DNA from: Rhodoblastus sp964425315
GTDB lineage: Bacteria > Pseudomonadota > Alphaproteobacteria > Rhizobiales > Beijerinckiaceae
Assembly (NCBI GenBank): GCA_964425315.1
Contig: CAYRNB010000001.1
Location: 46,450 to 110,449 of the forward strand
Reading direction: 5' to 3'
DNA: 64,000 nucleotides
The position numbers and the translations under genes are program-made. Position 1 is the stretch's first letter. Every line of letters starts with the position of its first letter. This document shows, one piece after another, positions 51,886-60,040 of this stretch. The notes below the pieces were generated by a model, which was given only the letters and a program-made list of their open reading frames with translations, made no database searches and was not told where the DNA came from.

Positions 51886-52454
51886 GTGCGCGACTTCCGG
51901 TAAAGTTCGGCCAGGCTTTTCAGGCCCCGGTGAATGGAGACGCGCAAGGCGCCTTCGCTCACCCCCAGTTTCTCCGAGGCGGCGCGAATGCTCTCGCCGC
52001 GGATCGACACGGCCTCGATCGCTTCGCGCTGCTTGTCGCTCAGGCGATCGAGCAGGCGCAGCGCGTCCTGTTTTTCCTGCTCGCGCTCGAAATGTTCGGT
52101 CTCCGGCGGCGAAGACAGGATATTTTCGAAATCCCCTATATCCGTTTCGGCGCGGCGGCCGCGCCGGCGCGCCGAGTCGATGATTTTGTTGCGCGCGATC
52201 GCGGCGATCCAGGGCGTGAGCTTCTGCTCTGGATCCCATGTATGGCGTTTGAGGTGAATGGCCAAAAGCGTCTCCTGCACCGCATCCTCCGCCTCGCTTG
52301 CCGCAAGGCCGGCGCGCGCGCAGGCCTTGCGGCACAGATGGCGCAAATAGGGCGTCAGGACCGTGAGCAACCGGCTATAGGCGACCCCGTCGCCCGCCAG
52401 GGCGGCCCGCATGGCCGCGCTCCACTCCTCATCCTGCCCCTGTAAATCCCGCAT
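51882..52454 (-). CDS. ECF sigma factor, NrsF-controlled
   Basis: A 190-residue ECF sigma factor: region 2 (YSRLLTVLTPYLRHLCRKAC, SEAEDAVQETLLAIHLKRHT, LTPWIAAIARNKIIDSARRR) and region 4 (LDRLSDKQREAIEAVSIRGE, IRAASEKLGVSEGALRVSIH). It pairs with the NrsF gene that follows, an arrangement seen in SigF of Caulobacter and relatives, where it answers oxidative and metal stress. The ATG at 52454 is annotated, but the candidate promoter just upstream would leave almost no leader; an ATG at 52412 with GGAG seven bases before could be the real start (176 residues). Confidence 0.93.
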   Translation of the reverse strand: MRDLQGQDEEWSAAMRAALAGDGVAYSRLLTVLTPYLRHLCRKACARAGLAASEAEDAVQETLLAIHLKRHTWDPEQKLTPWIAAIARNKIIDSARRRGRRAETDIGDFENILSSPPETEHFEREQEKQDALRLLDRLSDKQREAIEAVSIRGESIRAASEKLGVSEGALRVSIHRGLKSLAELYRKSRT

Positions 52455-52466
52455 CCATCACCTTTA

Positions 52467-52491
52467 TTCGCGCGCGGCGCGGGATTGTTAC
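52467..52491 (-). promoter_or_regulatory. candidate ECF-type promoter of the sigma gene
   Basis: On the minus strand GTAACA (52486-52491) is followed after 15 bases by CGAA (52467-52470). This closely resembles the GTAACC-N16-CGAA promoters of SigF-type ECF factors and suggests autoregulation. Transcription would begin near 52460, which bears on the start-codon choice. Confidence 0.5.
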
Positions 52492-52730
52492 ACCATAAGC
52501 CGCGCCCTGGGCGACCGTAAAAATTTCCATGCGGCCGTAAAAGCCCTCGACTACGCGGCGCGATTCGCCGCTCTGGCGCCTTTTGGCAAAAAAAGCGGTC
52601 TTGACCGGGGGCGGCCAATTGGTCTCTATCCAAATCCGCCGCCATTGATTATTGTGCGCGCCTCCCCGGCTTTCGCCACGAGGCGCGCCGATCGTTTTGG
52701 CGCCTGCCGCCCCAGATTCGGAACATCCGC

Positions 52731-52973
52731 ATGAGCGACCACGCCATTCCGCATTTCCACAATCAGCCCGGCCTGGCGAAAATTCGCGTCGGCGCCAAGG
52801 AATTCATGTGCATCGGCGCTTTGCCGCCCTTCGACCATCCTCACGTCTATATCGACATGGGCGCCGACAATGAGGCGATCTGCCCCTATTGCTCGACGCT
52901 TTACATTTACGACCAAGCACTGCACGGCCATTCCGATCCGGCCGAATGCGAACTGACCGCGCAAGCCGCCTGA
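52731..52973 (+). CDS. zinc-finger domain protein (NDUFS6-like)
   Basis: An 80-residue protein with the small zinc fold found in the NDUFS6 subunit of mitochondrial complex I and in many alphaproteobacteria: CIGALPPFDHPHVYIDMG and then ICPYCSTLYIYD, giving the C..H..CxxC ligands. Its role in bacteria is not established; complex I genes are not nearby. It precedes the FAD monooxygenase by 28 bases on the same strand. Confidence 0.9.
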   Translation: MSDHAIPHFHNQPGLAKIRVGAKEFMCIGALPPFDHPHVYIDMGADNEAICPYCSTLYIYDQALHGHSDPAECELTAQAA

Positions 52974-53001
52974 AAAGAAGCGGACGCGGGAGCGTGAGGA
53001 C

Positions 53002-54198
53002 GTGGCTTCGCAAGACCCCATTGTCATAGCCGGCGGCGGCGTCGGCGGCCTCACTGCCGCTTTGGCCTTGGCGAAAATCGGGCGCCCCACCGTGGTGCTG
53101 GAGCGCGCGCCGGCCTTTCGCGAAGTCGGGGCCGGGCTCCAGCTCGCTCCCAACGCCAGCCGCATTCTGCGCCGTCTCGACGTCCTGGAGCTGATTTCCG
53201 GCCTCGCGGTCGCGCCCGAGCATATCCGCATCCGGCGCGGCCGCGACGGCGCGGATCTGGCGAAAATCTCGCTATCCGGCGTCGAAAAGCGCTATGGCGC
53301 GCCCTATCTCGTCGTCCATCGCGCCGATCTGCTCAACGCTTTGCTGGAGTGCGCGCGGGTCGACGACAATATCGAAATCCGGCCCGATTCGACTCTCACC
53401 GGCTTTATCGAGGACGAGCAAGGCGTCGCCGTCACCTATCGCAACGAAGGCGACTATCGCCGCGCTTCCGGGGCGGCGCTGATCGGCGCCGACGGCCTGC
53501 GCTCTTTGGTGCGCAACCGCCTCCATGGCGATCAGAGCGACAAGCCGGCCTATACCGGCCATACCGCCTGGCGGGCGCTCATTCACGCCATCGACCTGCC
53601 CGAGGCGATGCGGGCCCGCGCCGCCAATCTCTGGCTCGGCGAGAAGGCCCATCTCGTCCATTATCCCGTGCGCGGCGGCGCGCTTGTCAATGTCGTCGCC
53701 CTGGTCGAGGACAATTGGCGCGGCGCGCGGGTGGACGCCGATTTCTGGGACAGCGCCGGCGACAAGCAATTCCTGCTTCATCGCTTCGAAACCTGGACGC
53801 GCGAGGCGCGCGATCTGATCGCCGCCGGCGAGAACTGGTTGCGCTGGCCCCTGTTCGACCGACCGCCGATCGAGTCCTGGTCGCGCGGCCGGGCGGCGCT
53901 GCTCGGCGACGCCGCCCATCCCATGCTGCCCTATCTCGCCCAGGGCGCGGCCCAGGCGATCGAGGACGCGCTGGCGCTGTCGCGCAGCTTTTCGGTGGAG
54001 AGAAACGACCCGGCGCGGGCGCTCGCCGCCTATTCCGCGGCGCGCATGGATCGCGCCAGCCGCGTGCAGAAGGCCTCGCGTGGCCAGGGTCGCATTTATC
54101 ATCTCGCCGGGCCCAAGGCCTTCGCGCGCGACATGGTGCTGCGCGCCGCCAGTTCTACTCGGCTATTGGCGCGTCAGGACTGGATCTATTCGGCCTGA
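53002..54198 (+). CDS. FAD-dependent monooxygenase (salicylate-hydroxylase-like)
   Basis: A 398-residue flavoprotein of the PHBH family, which hydroxylates aromatic or related substrates with NAD(P)H and O2. Motifs: PIVIAGGGVGGLTAALALAK (GxGxxG), the DG motif in ALIGADGLRSLVRNRL and the GD motif in RAALLGDAAHPMLPYLAQGA. The substrate is unknown; UbiH/COQ6-type or 3-hydroxybenzoate 6-hydroxylase-type are both possible. It starts with GTG at 53002, with GGGAG upstream. It sits between the zinc-finger gene and a heme protein gene, 21 bases from the latter. Confidence 0.9.
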   Translation: MASQDPIVIAGGGVGGLTAALALAKIGRPTVVLERAPAFREVGAGLQLAPNASRILRRLDVLELISGLAVAPEHIRIRRGRDGADLAKISLSGVEKRYGAPYLVVHRADLLNALLECARVDDNIEIRPDSTLTGFIEDEQGVAVTYRNEGDYRRASGAALIGADGLRSLVRNRLHGDQSDKPAYTGHTAWRALIHAIDLPEAMRARAANLWLGEKAHLVHYPVRGGALVNVVALVEDNWRGARVDADFWDSAGDKQFLLHRFETWTREARDLIAAGENWLRWPLFDRPPIESWSRGRAALLGDAAHPMLPYLAQGAAQAIEDALALSRSFSVERNDPARALAAYSAARMDRASRVQKASRGQGRIYHLAGPKAFARDMVLRAASSTRLLARQDWIYSA

Positions 54199-54219
54199 CG
54201 GAAACGTCTGGAGGAAACC

Positions 54220-54717
54220 ATGCGTCGCAGAATTATTGCCGCGATCGCGATCCTGACGCTCGGTGGCCTTGCGGCGACGGCTCTGGCGCAGAAGGCGCCC
54301 GCCGCCAAACATACGCCCGCCAAAGAAGCGCCCGCCAAGCCCCGCCCCACGATGGACAGCCGACGCGCGGTTCCCGTAACTGCGGCGACCCGCGTATTCA
54401 TTCTCGCCGAAATGCGCGTCATGCTCGCCTCGGCGCAAGGGGTCGCCGAGGCGGCCGGCAAGAATGATTGGAAGGCCGCCGCCGCCGCCGCCCACAGGTC
54501 TGGACTGAAAGCGTTCAAGGGCATGCCGAGGCAAATGATGAAGCAGTTGCCTGAAGATTTTCGCGGACTGGGGCGCCAGTCGCATATGGCCTTCGACGCC
54601 GTGGCCGAGGCGGCGGAAAAGGATCGGAACGCCGCCGCCGTCAGCGCCAAATTGGGCGAGGCCATGCAATATTGCGTCGCCTGCCACGAGACTTACCGCT
54701 TCACCATCAAGAAATGA
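54220..54717 (+). CDS. exported c-type cytochrome, c-prime/c556-like
   Basis: A 165-residue protein with a signal peptide (IIAAIAILTLGGLAATALAQ), a K/A/P-rich linker of about 20 residues and a helical domain ending in the heme motif MQYCVACHETYRF. One CxxCH near the C-terminus with four amphipathic helices before it matches the cytochrome c' / c556 group, periplasmic proteins that bind NO or carry electrons. Its stop overlaps an in-frame ATG of the next gene's frame (ATGA), so the two are closely coupled. Confidence 0.85.
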   Translation: MRRRIIAAIAILTLGGLAATALAQKAPAAKHTPAKEAPAKPRPTMDSRRAVPVTAATRVFILAEMRVMLASAQGVAEAAGKNDWKAAAAAAHRSGLKAFKGMPRQMMKQLPEDFRGLGRQSHMAFDAVAEAAEKDRNAAAVSAKLGEAMQYCVACHETYRFTIKK

Positions 54718-54752
54718 CCATGAAGGCGCCACGCCGATGTGAGGAAGGAGCG

Positions 54753-55097
54753 ATGATGAGCGGCCGCCTGACCCGTGGGACAAAGACGAGCGCGGCGGCG
54801 CTTCTCGCCGCATTCGCGACTTTCCTCGCGATTCCCGCCGCGCGGGCGCGGCCTGCTTACGCCACCCGGACCGGCCTGCCTTGCGGGCAATGTCACGTCA
54901 ATCCACAAGGGGGCGGACCGAGAAACGCCTTCGGCCGCGCTTTCGCCAAAAACGGCCACCGGCTGCCGGGAGAACAGGGTCGAAAGCGTGACTATGGCGG
55001 CGCAATGAATGATGGCGGCCGCCGCGGGATGATGGGTCACGGCATGATGGGTCACGGCATGATGGGGCCCGGCATGATGGGCGGCGGCGATCGCTGA
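54753..55097 (+). CDS. small exported heme protein with Met/Gly/His-rich tail
   Basis: A 114-residue protein with a signal peptide (LLAAFATFLAIPAARA) and one CxxCH heme motif in TRTGLPCGQCHVNPQGGG, followed by RNAFGRAFAKNGHRLPG, a pattern seen at the start of cytochrome-like or heme-binding exported proteins. The last 25 residues are a repeat of MMGHG, MMGPG and MMGGG units, similar to Met/His-rich copper-binding tails. The ATG at 54753 (or 54756) follows AAGGAG; an ATG at 54714 overlaps the previous stop. The gene ends just before a 100-N gap, and the last 28 bases recur after the gap, so the number of repeats and the C-terminus are uncertain. Confidence 0.7.
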   Translation: MMSGRLTRGTKTSAAALLAAFATFLAIPAARARPAYATRTGLPCGQCHVNPQGGGPRNAFGRAFAKNGHRLPGEQGRKRDYGGAMNDGGRRGMMGHGMMGHGMMGPGMMGGGDR

Positions 55098-55098
55098 A

Positions 55099-55198
55099 NN
55101 NNNNNNNNNNNNNNNNNNNNNNNNNNNNNNNNNNNNNNNNNNNNNNNNNNNNNNNNNNNNNNNNNNNNNNNNNNNNNNNNNNNNNNNNNNNNNNNNNN
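55099..55198. other. assembly gap (100 N) with identical 28-base flanks
   Basis: Exactly 100 N. Bases 55071-55098 before the gap and 55199-55226 after it are identical, beginning GGCATGATGGGCGGCGGCGA and including the stop codon. Either contigs were joined without merging their overlap or a repeat was lost here. Confidence 0.97.
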
Positions 55199-55359
55199 GG
55201 CATGATGGGCGGCGGCGATCGCTGAAAAACGAAGAGCTTTCGCGGATTGGCGAAGCGGTCGGAGCCGGCTGGGTGGCCGGCGACATACCCTGCCCAGCTT
55301 GCGGGCATGCGCCGATCGGGTTAAGCACGCTATGAAGACGCTGGAGCGCGAATCCCCGC

Positions 55360-56277
55360 ATGAGTTTTGATTCGGACGAAGCGCCCGAATTGCGCACCGC
55401 CCATGTGATCGTCGTCGCCAACGAAAAAGGCGGCTCCGGCAAATCCACTTTGTCGATCCACCTTTCCGTCGCCCTGATGAAGGCCGGCTATCGCGTCGCT
55501 ACCATCGATCTCGACACCCGCCAGCGTTCCCTTACCCGCTTTTTCGAAAATCGCGCCTCCTGGGCGCGCGTCGCGCCGTGGAAAGTCGAACTACCCAAAC
55601 ATTTCGCGCCCGAGCGCGGCCAATCCGCCAACGTCCAGGAAAACGAAGCGGCCGAATTTGCGGTTTTCGCCGAAGCCATCGGCGAAGTGGAGCATAATTA
55701 CGAATTCGTCGTCATCGACACGCCGGCGAGCGATTCCTATCTGATGCGCCTCGCCCATTCGCTCGCCGACACTCTGATCTCGCCGATGAACGACAGTTTC
55801 ATCGACATGGATGTGCTGTCGCGCGTCCATCACGACCGCACGCAGCGCGGCCAGATGGCGCAATATGCGGAAATCGTGATGGAGGCGCGGCGCAAGCGCC
55901 GGTTGGTGGACAACGGCCTGATCGACTGGATTCTGGTGCGCAACCGCATCGCGACGCTGCAAACCAATAACGCCCGCCAGCTCGACCAGGCCCTGCGCAA
56001 ACTGGCGTTCGAGCTGCAATTCCGCGTTGCCGAGGGCCTGCACGACCGGGTCATCTTCCGCGAGCTTTTCCCGCTCGGCCTCACCGCCCTCGACGCGATC
56101 GAGGAGGCGAACCACGCCCTCACCCCATCGCAGCTTTCGGCGCGGCGCGAGATCGAGACCCTTGTCAACGAATTGCGCCTGCCCTCGCGCGTTGAAGGCG
56201 CCGATCACCTTCAGGCGCGCCATATCTGGTTCAACGCCATCGCCAACTTCTATCGCGATATGAAAAAGCAGGACTAA
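55360..56277 (+). CDS. mipZ: division-plane positioning ATPase MipZ
   Basis: A 305-residue ParA-type ATPase that forms a polar gradient with ParB and keeps FtsZ at mid-cell in alphaproteobacteria. Walker A is VVANEKGGSGKSTLSIHL, the switch is TIDLDTRQRSLTRFFENR and Walker B is YEFVVIDTPASDSYLM. The C-terminal half is typical of MipZ (ADTLISPMNDSFIDMDVLSR; LIDWILVRNRIATLQTNNAR; ARHIWFNAIANFYRDMKKQD). Its presence fits an organism lacking MinCD. It converges on the glutathione peroxidase gene. Confidence 0.96.
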   Translation: MSFDSDEAPELRTAHVIVVANEKGGSGKSTLSIHLSVALMKAGYRVATIDLDTRQRSLTRFFENRASWARVAPWKVELPKHFAPERGQSANVQENEAAEFAVFAEAIGEVEHNYEFVVIDTPASDSYLMRLAHSLADTLISPMNDSFIDMDVLSRVHHDRTQRGQMAQYAEIVMEARRKRRLVDNGLIDWILVRNRIATLQTNNARQLDQALRKLAFELQFRVAEGLHDRVIFRELFPLGLTALDAIEEANHALTPSQLSARREIETLVNELRLPSRVEGADHLQARHIWFNAIANFYRDMKKQD

Positions 56278-56283
56278 CTATAT

Positions 56284-56766
56284 TTAAGACAACGCTTTTT
56301 CTATGTCGGATGAAATGGATTCGGGCGTATCCTTCGGCGCATAACGCTTCAAGACCTTGCCGTCTCGGCCGACCAGAAATTTGGTGAAGTTCCATTTGAT
56401 CGCCTCGGTCCCCAACAGGCCGGGCGCCTCTTTCTTCAGCGCGCGATAGAGCGGATGCGTCCCATCGCCATTGACCTCGATCTTGGCGAACATGGGGAAA
56501 GTGACGTCATAGGTCAGCGTGCAGAAATTCTTGATCTCCGCCTCGTCGCCCGGCTCCTGATGGCCGAACTGATCGCAGGGAAAGCCCAGAACCTCGAACC
56601 CGCGCGAAGAAAAGCGCCGTTGCAGCGCTTCGAGCCCGGCATATTGCGGGGTGAAGCCGCACTTGCTGGCGACATTGACGATCAGCAGGACTTTTCCCGC
56701 GTAATCGCCCATTTGACGCGCCGCTCCGTCAATGGTCGTCAGTTCGATTTCGGCCCATTCGCTCAT
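56284..56766 (-). CDS. glutathione peroxidase (cysteine type)
   Basis: Reduces peroxides with a thiol donor. A 160-residue protein with the catalytic Cys in VASKCGFTPQYAGLEALQR, the GPX motif GFEVLGFPCDQFGHQEPGDE holding the Gln and a second Cys, and IKWNFTKFLVGRDGKVLKRY with the Trp. No selenocysteine. The CGFTPQY and FPCDQF cysteines suggest a thioredoxin-dependent form. The ATG at 56766 follows GGAGG. It ends seven bases from mipZ, converging. Confidence 0.94.
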   Translation of the reverse strand: MSEWAEIELTTIDGAARQMGDYAGKVLLIVNVASKCGFTPQYAGLEALQRRFSSRGFEVLGFPCDQFGHQEPGDEAEIKNFCTLTYDVTFPMFAKIEVNGDGTHPLYRALKKEAPGLLGTEAIKWNFTKFLVGRDGKVLKRYAPKDTPESISSDIEKALS

Positions 56767-56826
56767 CGCGTCCTCCGTCTCCATTCAATAAAGGGGGCGC
56801 GGACGACGAGTCAAAAGCTTATGTCT

Positions 56827-59073
56827 TCACGCGGCGATTTCGACGACCTCGTGATTTTCGTCGAGGCCGGCGCGGACAATTTCCCGCGCGCCGGCCGTCG
56901 TCAGTCCGTCGTAAAGGAAATCGCGCATATGAGCGTCCTTCCCGACGACCACGGTCATTTCCGCTTCCTCGGCGAGGCCGGCCGCCGCGGCGTCCGCTCC
57001 CGCGGCGATGACGACGAAATCATAGGTCTCGTGCAAGGCGACGATGATCAGGCGCAGGTCTCCTTCCTCCGTCGCGGTCGGGCCGCCCGACTGCACGATG
57101 TGCAAGCGCGACGTCGCGTCGCGGTGGATCGCCTCGGCAAAAGACGCCTCGCCGGCAAGCAATTGCGCCAGGCCAGGCTGGGGAGCGTCGTATTCGTCGT
57201 GGCCGACAGCCTCCGCCAAAGCCTCGCGCAGATAAACGTCGTCGTCGTCGATCTGCAGCAGCGCCGCCCTGCCCTCGCGGGCGAGAGCCCGGCCCAGGAC
57301 CAGGCTGGGACAATCGGGCGCCGAATCTTCGGCGCTGATGACCAAGACCCTGACGCCGCCATGCGCCGTGGCCGCGACGAGGCGCTGGACCAGGCCCGCA
57401 GGGGATTCGTCGGCTTCCGCCATCGCGTCGTCCGAGGCGTTTTCGTCCGTCTCTTCTTCTTCGAATTCGACCGCGGGAGCGGCATAATCGGCGACGGCCT
57501 GTTTCAGCCGGCTCAGCAGGGGCGCCTCCTCCGGCAGGGCCCCGGCGGCGCCGGGCGATGCGGCGGCGACGGCCATGGCCCCGACCGCGGACCGGAGCGG
57601 CGCGCCGCGCGCGTCTTCCGCGCCAATGTCGCGTGGCGGCGGCGGCGACAGCGGCACGTCTTCCGCGCGTTGCGTCGTCAATTCCTTCGCCACGATTCCG
57701 CCGACGGAGAAGGCCAGGCCCGCCAGGGCGGCGAAAATGGTGATCGGCATTTTCTTCGGGAAAATTGGCCGGCTCGGCGCCACGGCGCGTGAAATGATGC
57801 GCGCGTCCGCTGGCGCCGTATCCGCATCGACCCGCGCCAACGCCGCCTGATATTTCGCCGACTCGATCGTCAGTTCGTCTTTCAGCGCCTTGTCGTTGCG
57901 CTGCAATTCCTGCAACCGCGTCTGAACGGTGTTCGTTTGGCCGACGGCGCGTTTCTGCTCTTCCAGGAGCTTGGTCAGATTGGCGACTTGCGCCCTGTCG
58001 ACTCGCGCGTCGTTCTCAAGGCTGCGCGCCGCCTTGTCCACCGCCGAGCGCAGCTGACTGTCGATATCGGCGAGCTGAGCCCGCAGCTCCTTGATGCGCG
58101 GATGGCCTGGCAGGAGCGTGCGGGATTCATAGGCAAGCCGCGACTTCACGATGACGCGCTGCGCGGCGATGCGCTGCACCAACGGGTCCTTTGAAATTTC
58201 GCCTGCGTCGCTGAGCCGCCCCTGGCGCAATAGCTCGCGAAGAGAATGCGCCTTGGCCTGCGCCTGCGATTGGGCGGCGCGCGCGTCCGCGAGCTTAGTG
58301 GTGATATCGCCCAATTGCTGCGTCGGCGGCGTCATGTTCGAGCCGGTCTCATATAGGCCGTTCCGGGCGCGGAAGGCCTCGATCTTGGAGTCGGCCTCGG
58401 CGACGTGCGCCTCGAGCGACGCGACGAGCGGTTTGAGGGTTTTCGCCGCCTGGCGGGCGTCTTCGCGCTTCGCCTGCCTTTTTATGTCGATATAGAGATC
58501 GGCGACGACATTGGCGCCGCGGGCGGCGAGTTCCGGGTCATGCGAGGAGAATTCCACCTGGAGCACACGCGTCTTCGTCGGCGACATGACGGTGAGATGA
58601 TCGGCGAAAGCGTTGAGCAGCCGGTCTTCCGGCGCCTGCCGGCTGGGATCAGAGGCGAGGCCGAACAGTGAGAAAATCCGCTTGAAAACCGAAAAATGCG
58701 AAGCCACCGGATCGAATTCAGGATTGCCTTTCAGCCGAAGCGCGTCAATGGCGCGGCGGGCGAGATCGCGCGACGTCAATAATTGAATCTGGCTGTTGAC
58801 CGCCTCCTCGTCGAGCAATTGCGCCGTGTCGGCGCTCGTCGCGACATTGGGGTCGGAGCGCGTGAAATAGGATTCCTGATTTTCGACGAGAATGCGCGAT
58901 TCAGCCATATAGCGCGGCTTGACCATGAGGCAGAACAGAATCGCCGCCGCCGCGGAGCCCAGGGTCACGCCGACGATAAAGCGCCTCTTGCGGCGCAAGG
59001 CGGCGCCGATGCCGTTAAGATCGATTTCATCCCGGCCGGCCGCTGAGTCATAATCGAAATTGTCCGCGCCCAT
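56827..59073 (-). CDS. Wzz/BY-kinase-like polysaccharide co-polymerase with degenerate kinase domain
   Basis: A 748-residue inner-membrane protein for exopolysaccharide export. It has a Wzz domain (helix RRFIVGVTLGSAAAAILFCL, then MAESRILVENQESYF), a long periplasmic coiled coil (about 200-420), a second helix (MPITIFAALAGLAFSVGGIV) and a cytoplasmic C-terminal domain of about 250 residues with a ParA/BY-kinase-like order (GVRVLVISAEDSAPDCPSLV, AALLQIDDDDVYLREAL, TYDFVVIAAGADAAAAG). The Walker A motif (GxxxxGKT) is absent, so this is probably a pseudo-kinase. The ATG at 59073 follows GGAG. It diverges from the Wza-like gene. Confidence 0.88.
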   Translation of the reverse strand: MGADNFDYDSAAGRDEIDLNGIGAALRRKRRFIVGVTLGSAAAAILFCLMVKPRYMAESRILVENQESYFTRSDPNVATSADTAQLLDEEAVNSQIQLLTSRDLARRAIDALRLKGNPEFDPVASHFSVFKRIFSLFGLASDPSRQAPEDRLLNAFADHLTVMSPTKTRVLQVEFSSHDPELAARGANVVADLYIDIKRQAKREDARQAAKTLKPLVASLEAHVAEADSKIEAFRARNGLYETGSNMTPPTQQLGDITTKLADARAAQSQAQAKAHSLRELLRQGRLSDAGEISKDPLVQRIAAQRVIVKSRLAYESRTLLPGHPRIKELRAQLADIDSQLRSAVDKAARSLENDARVDRAQVANLTKLLEEQKRAVGQTNTVQTRLQELQRNDKALKDELTIESAKYQAALARVDADTAPADARIISRAVAPSRPIFPKKMPITIFAALAGLAFSVGGIVAKELTTQRAEDVPLSPPPPRDIGAEDARGAPLRSAVGAMAVAAASPGAAGALPEEAPLLSRLKQAVADYAAPAVEFEEEETDENASDDAMAEADESPAGLVQRLVAATAHGGVRVLVISAEDSAPDCPSLVLGRALAREGRAALLQIDDDDVYLREALAEAVGHDEYDAPQPGLAQLLAGEASFAEAIHRDATSRLHIVQSGGPTATEEGDLRLIIVALHETYDFVVIAAGADAAAAGLAEEAEMTVVVGKDAHMRDFLYDGLTTAGAREIVRAGLDENHEVVEIAA

Positions 59074-59259
59074 CACCAACTCCGTGCTGCGGCGGCGCGC
59101 CCCAGTCCCTCGCCCGCTGCATGAAACGTCACGGAATTTAGAACAATTATGGTTGAGGCCCGGTTAATCGACGGCGATCGGCCGGCAAGACTTTGTTAAC
59201 CATGAAAAGTTAGCTTCCCATCAGGCCGCATTGCCGCGGCGCACGCTTCCGGTCTGCCC

Positions 59260-59820
59260 ATGCGCCGTTTCTTTTTCTTCGTCTGTCTCGCATTGGTCGC
59301 CGCGCTCCAGGGCTGCGCCGCGACCGGCCCGAGCGCGACGCAGTTCCGCGCGCAGGCCGAGGCGCCCTATACGCTTGCCGCGGGCGACCGCGTCCGCGTC
59401 ATCGTCTTCGGCCAGGACTCGCTCAGCAATTCCTTTGCGGTGAATAGTTCCGGCGATATCGCCATGCCCTTGATCGGCATGGTGCCCGCCAGAGGGCGCA
59501 CCACCGACCAATTGGCGCACGAGATCGCGGATCGTTTGCGCAACGGCTATGTGCGCGATCCTCGTGTGTCGGTCGAGGTCGAAGCCTATCGGCCGTTCTT
59601 CATTCTCGGCGAAGTGACGACCGCCGGACAATATCCTTACGTCAACGGCATGACGGTCGAAACGGCGGTGGCGATCGCCGGCGGCTTCACGCCGCGCGCC
59701 AGCAAGGACGAGGCGCAACTCACCCGCACCGTAAACGGCCGCACGATTGTCGCCAATGTGCCGATTACTCAGCCGGTGAAGCCGGGCGACACGATACTCA
59801 TTCACGAGCGCTTTTTCTGA
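59260..59820 (+). CDS. polysaccharide export lipoprotein (Wza/ExoF type)
   Basis: A 186-residue outer-membrane-linked protein with a lipoprotein signal (LALVAALQGCAATGPS; Cys in the lipobox) and a Poly_export domain: PYTLAAGDRVRVIVFGQDSL, NSSGDIAMPLIGMVPARGRT, then the SLBB-type PFFILGEVTTAGQYPYVNGM. It is short compared with Wza (about 380), like the ExoF/GumB-type forms. It helps the polymer cross the periplasm and outer membrane, with the divergent Wzz protein as partner. Confidence 0.93.
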   Translation: MRRFFFFVCLALVAALQGCAATGPSATQFRAQAEAPYTLAAGDRVRVIVFGQDSLSNSFAVNSSGDIAMPLIGMVPARGRTTDQLAHEIADRLRNGYVRDPRVSVEVEAYRPFFILGEVTTAGQYPYVNGMTVETAVAIAGGFTPRASKDEAQLTRTVNGRTIVANVPITQPVKPGDTILIHERFF

Positions 59821-60040
59821 TTGCTTTTCCTGACGCAGAAAAGTCTCGCCGCGGCCATAATCGTTACAATTAAAGGTAAATTGCGAAAGACGCGATATTC
59901 GTCGCGCGCAAGGTTACTTCCTGCAGAATACGCACTATTATTGGTTGACAATTGGTTTAAGCCGAAAAGGCAGGACATCCGTTTGTTAACGACCCCGCAT
60001 CGCGGAAATTCCTTTTCGATCGGGGCGGGTTGCGAGTTCC

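Noticed and set aside
55020..55097. Repeats resembling a short tandem array or CRISPR-like structure
   Set aside because: The unit is a 15-base in-frame coding repeat (MMGHG) inside an exported protein gene, with no spacers.
54693..55448. Minus-strand frame running through the N gap
   Set aside because: Kept open only because N translates as X; its HHAVTHHAVTHH run is the complement of the MMGHG repeats.
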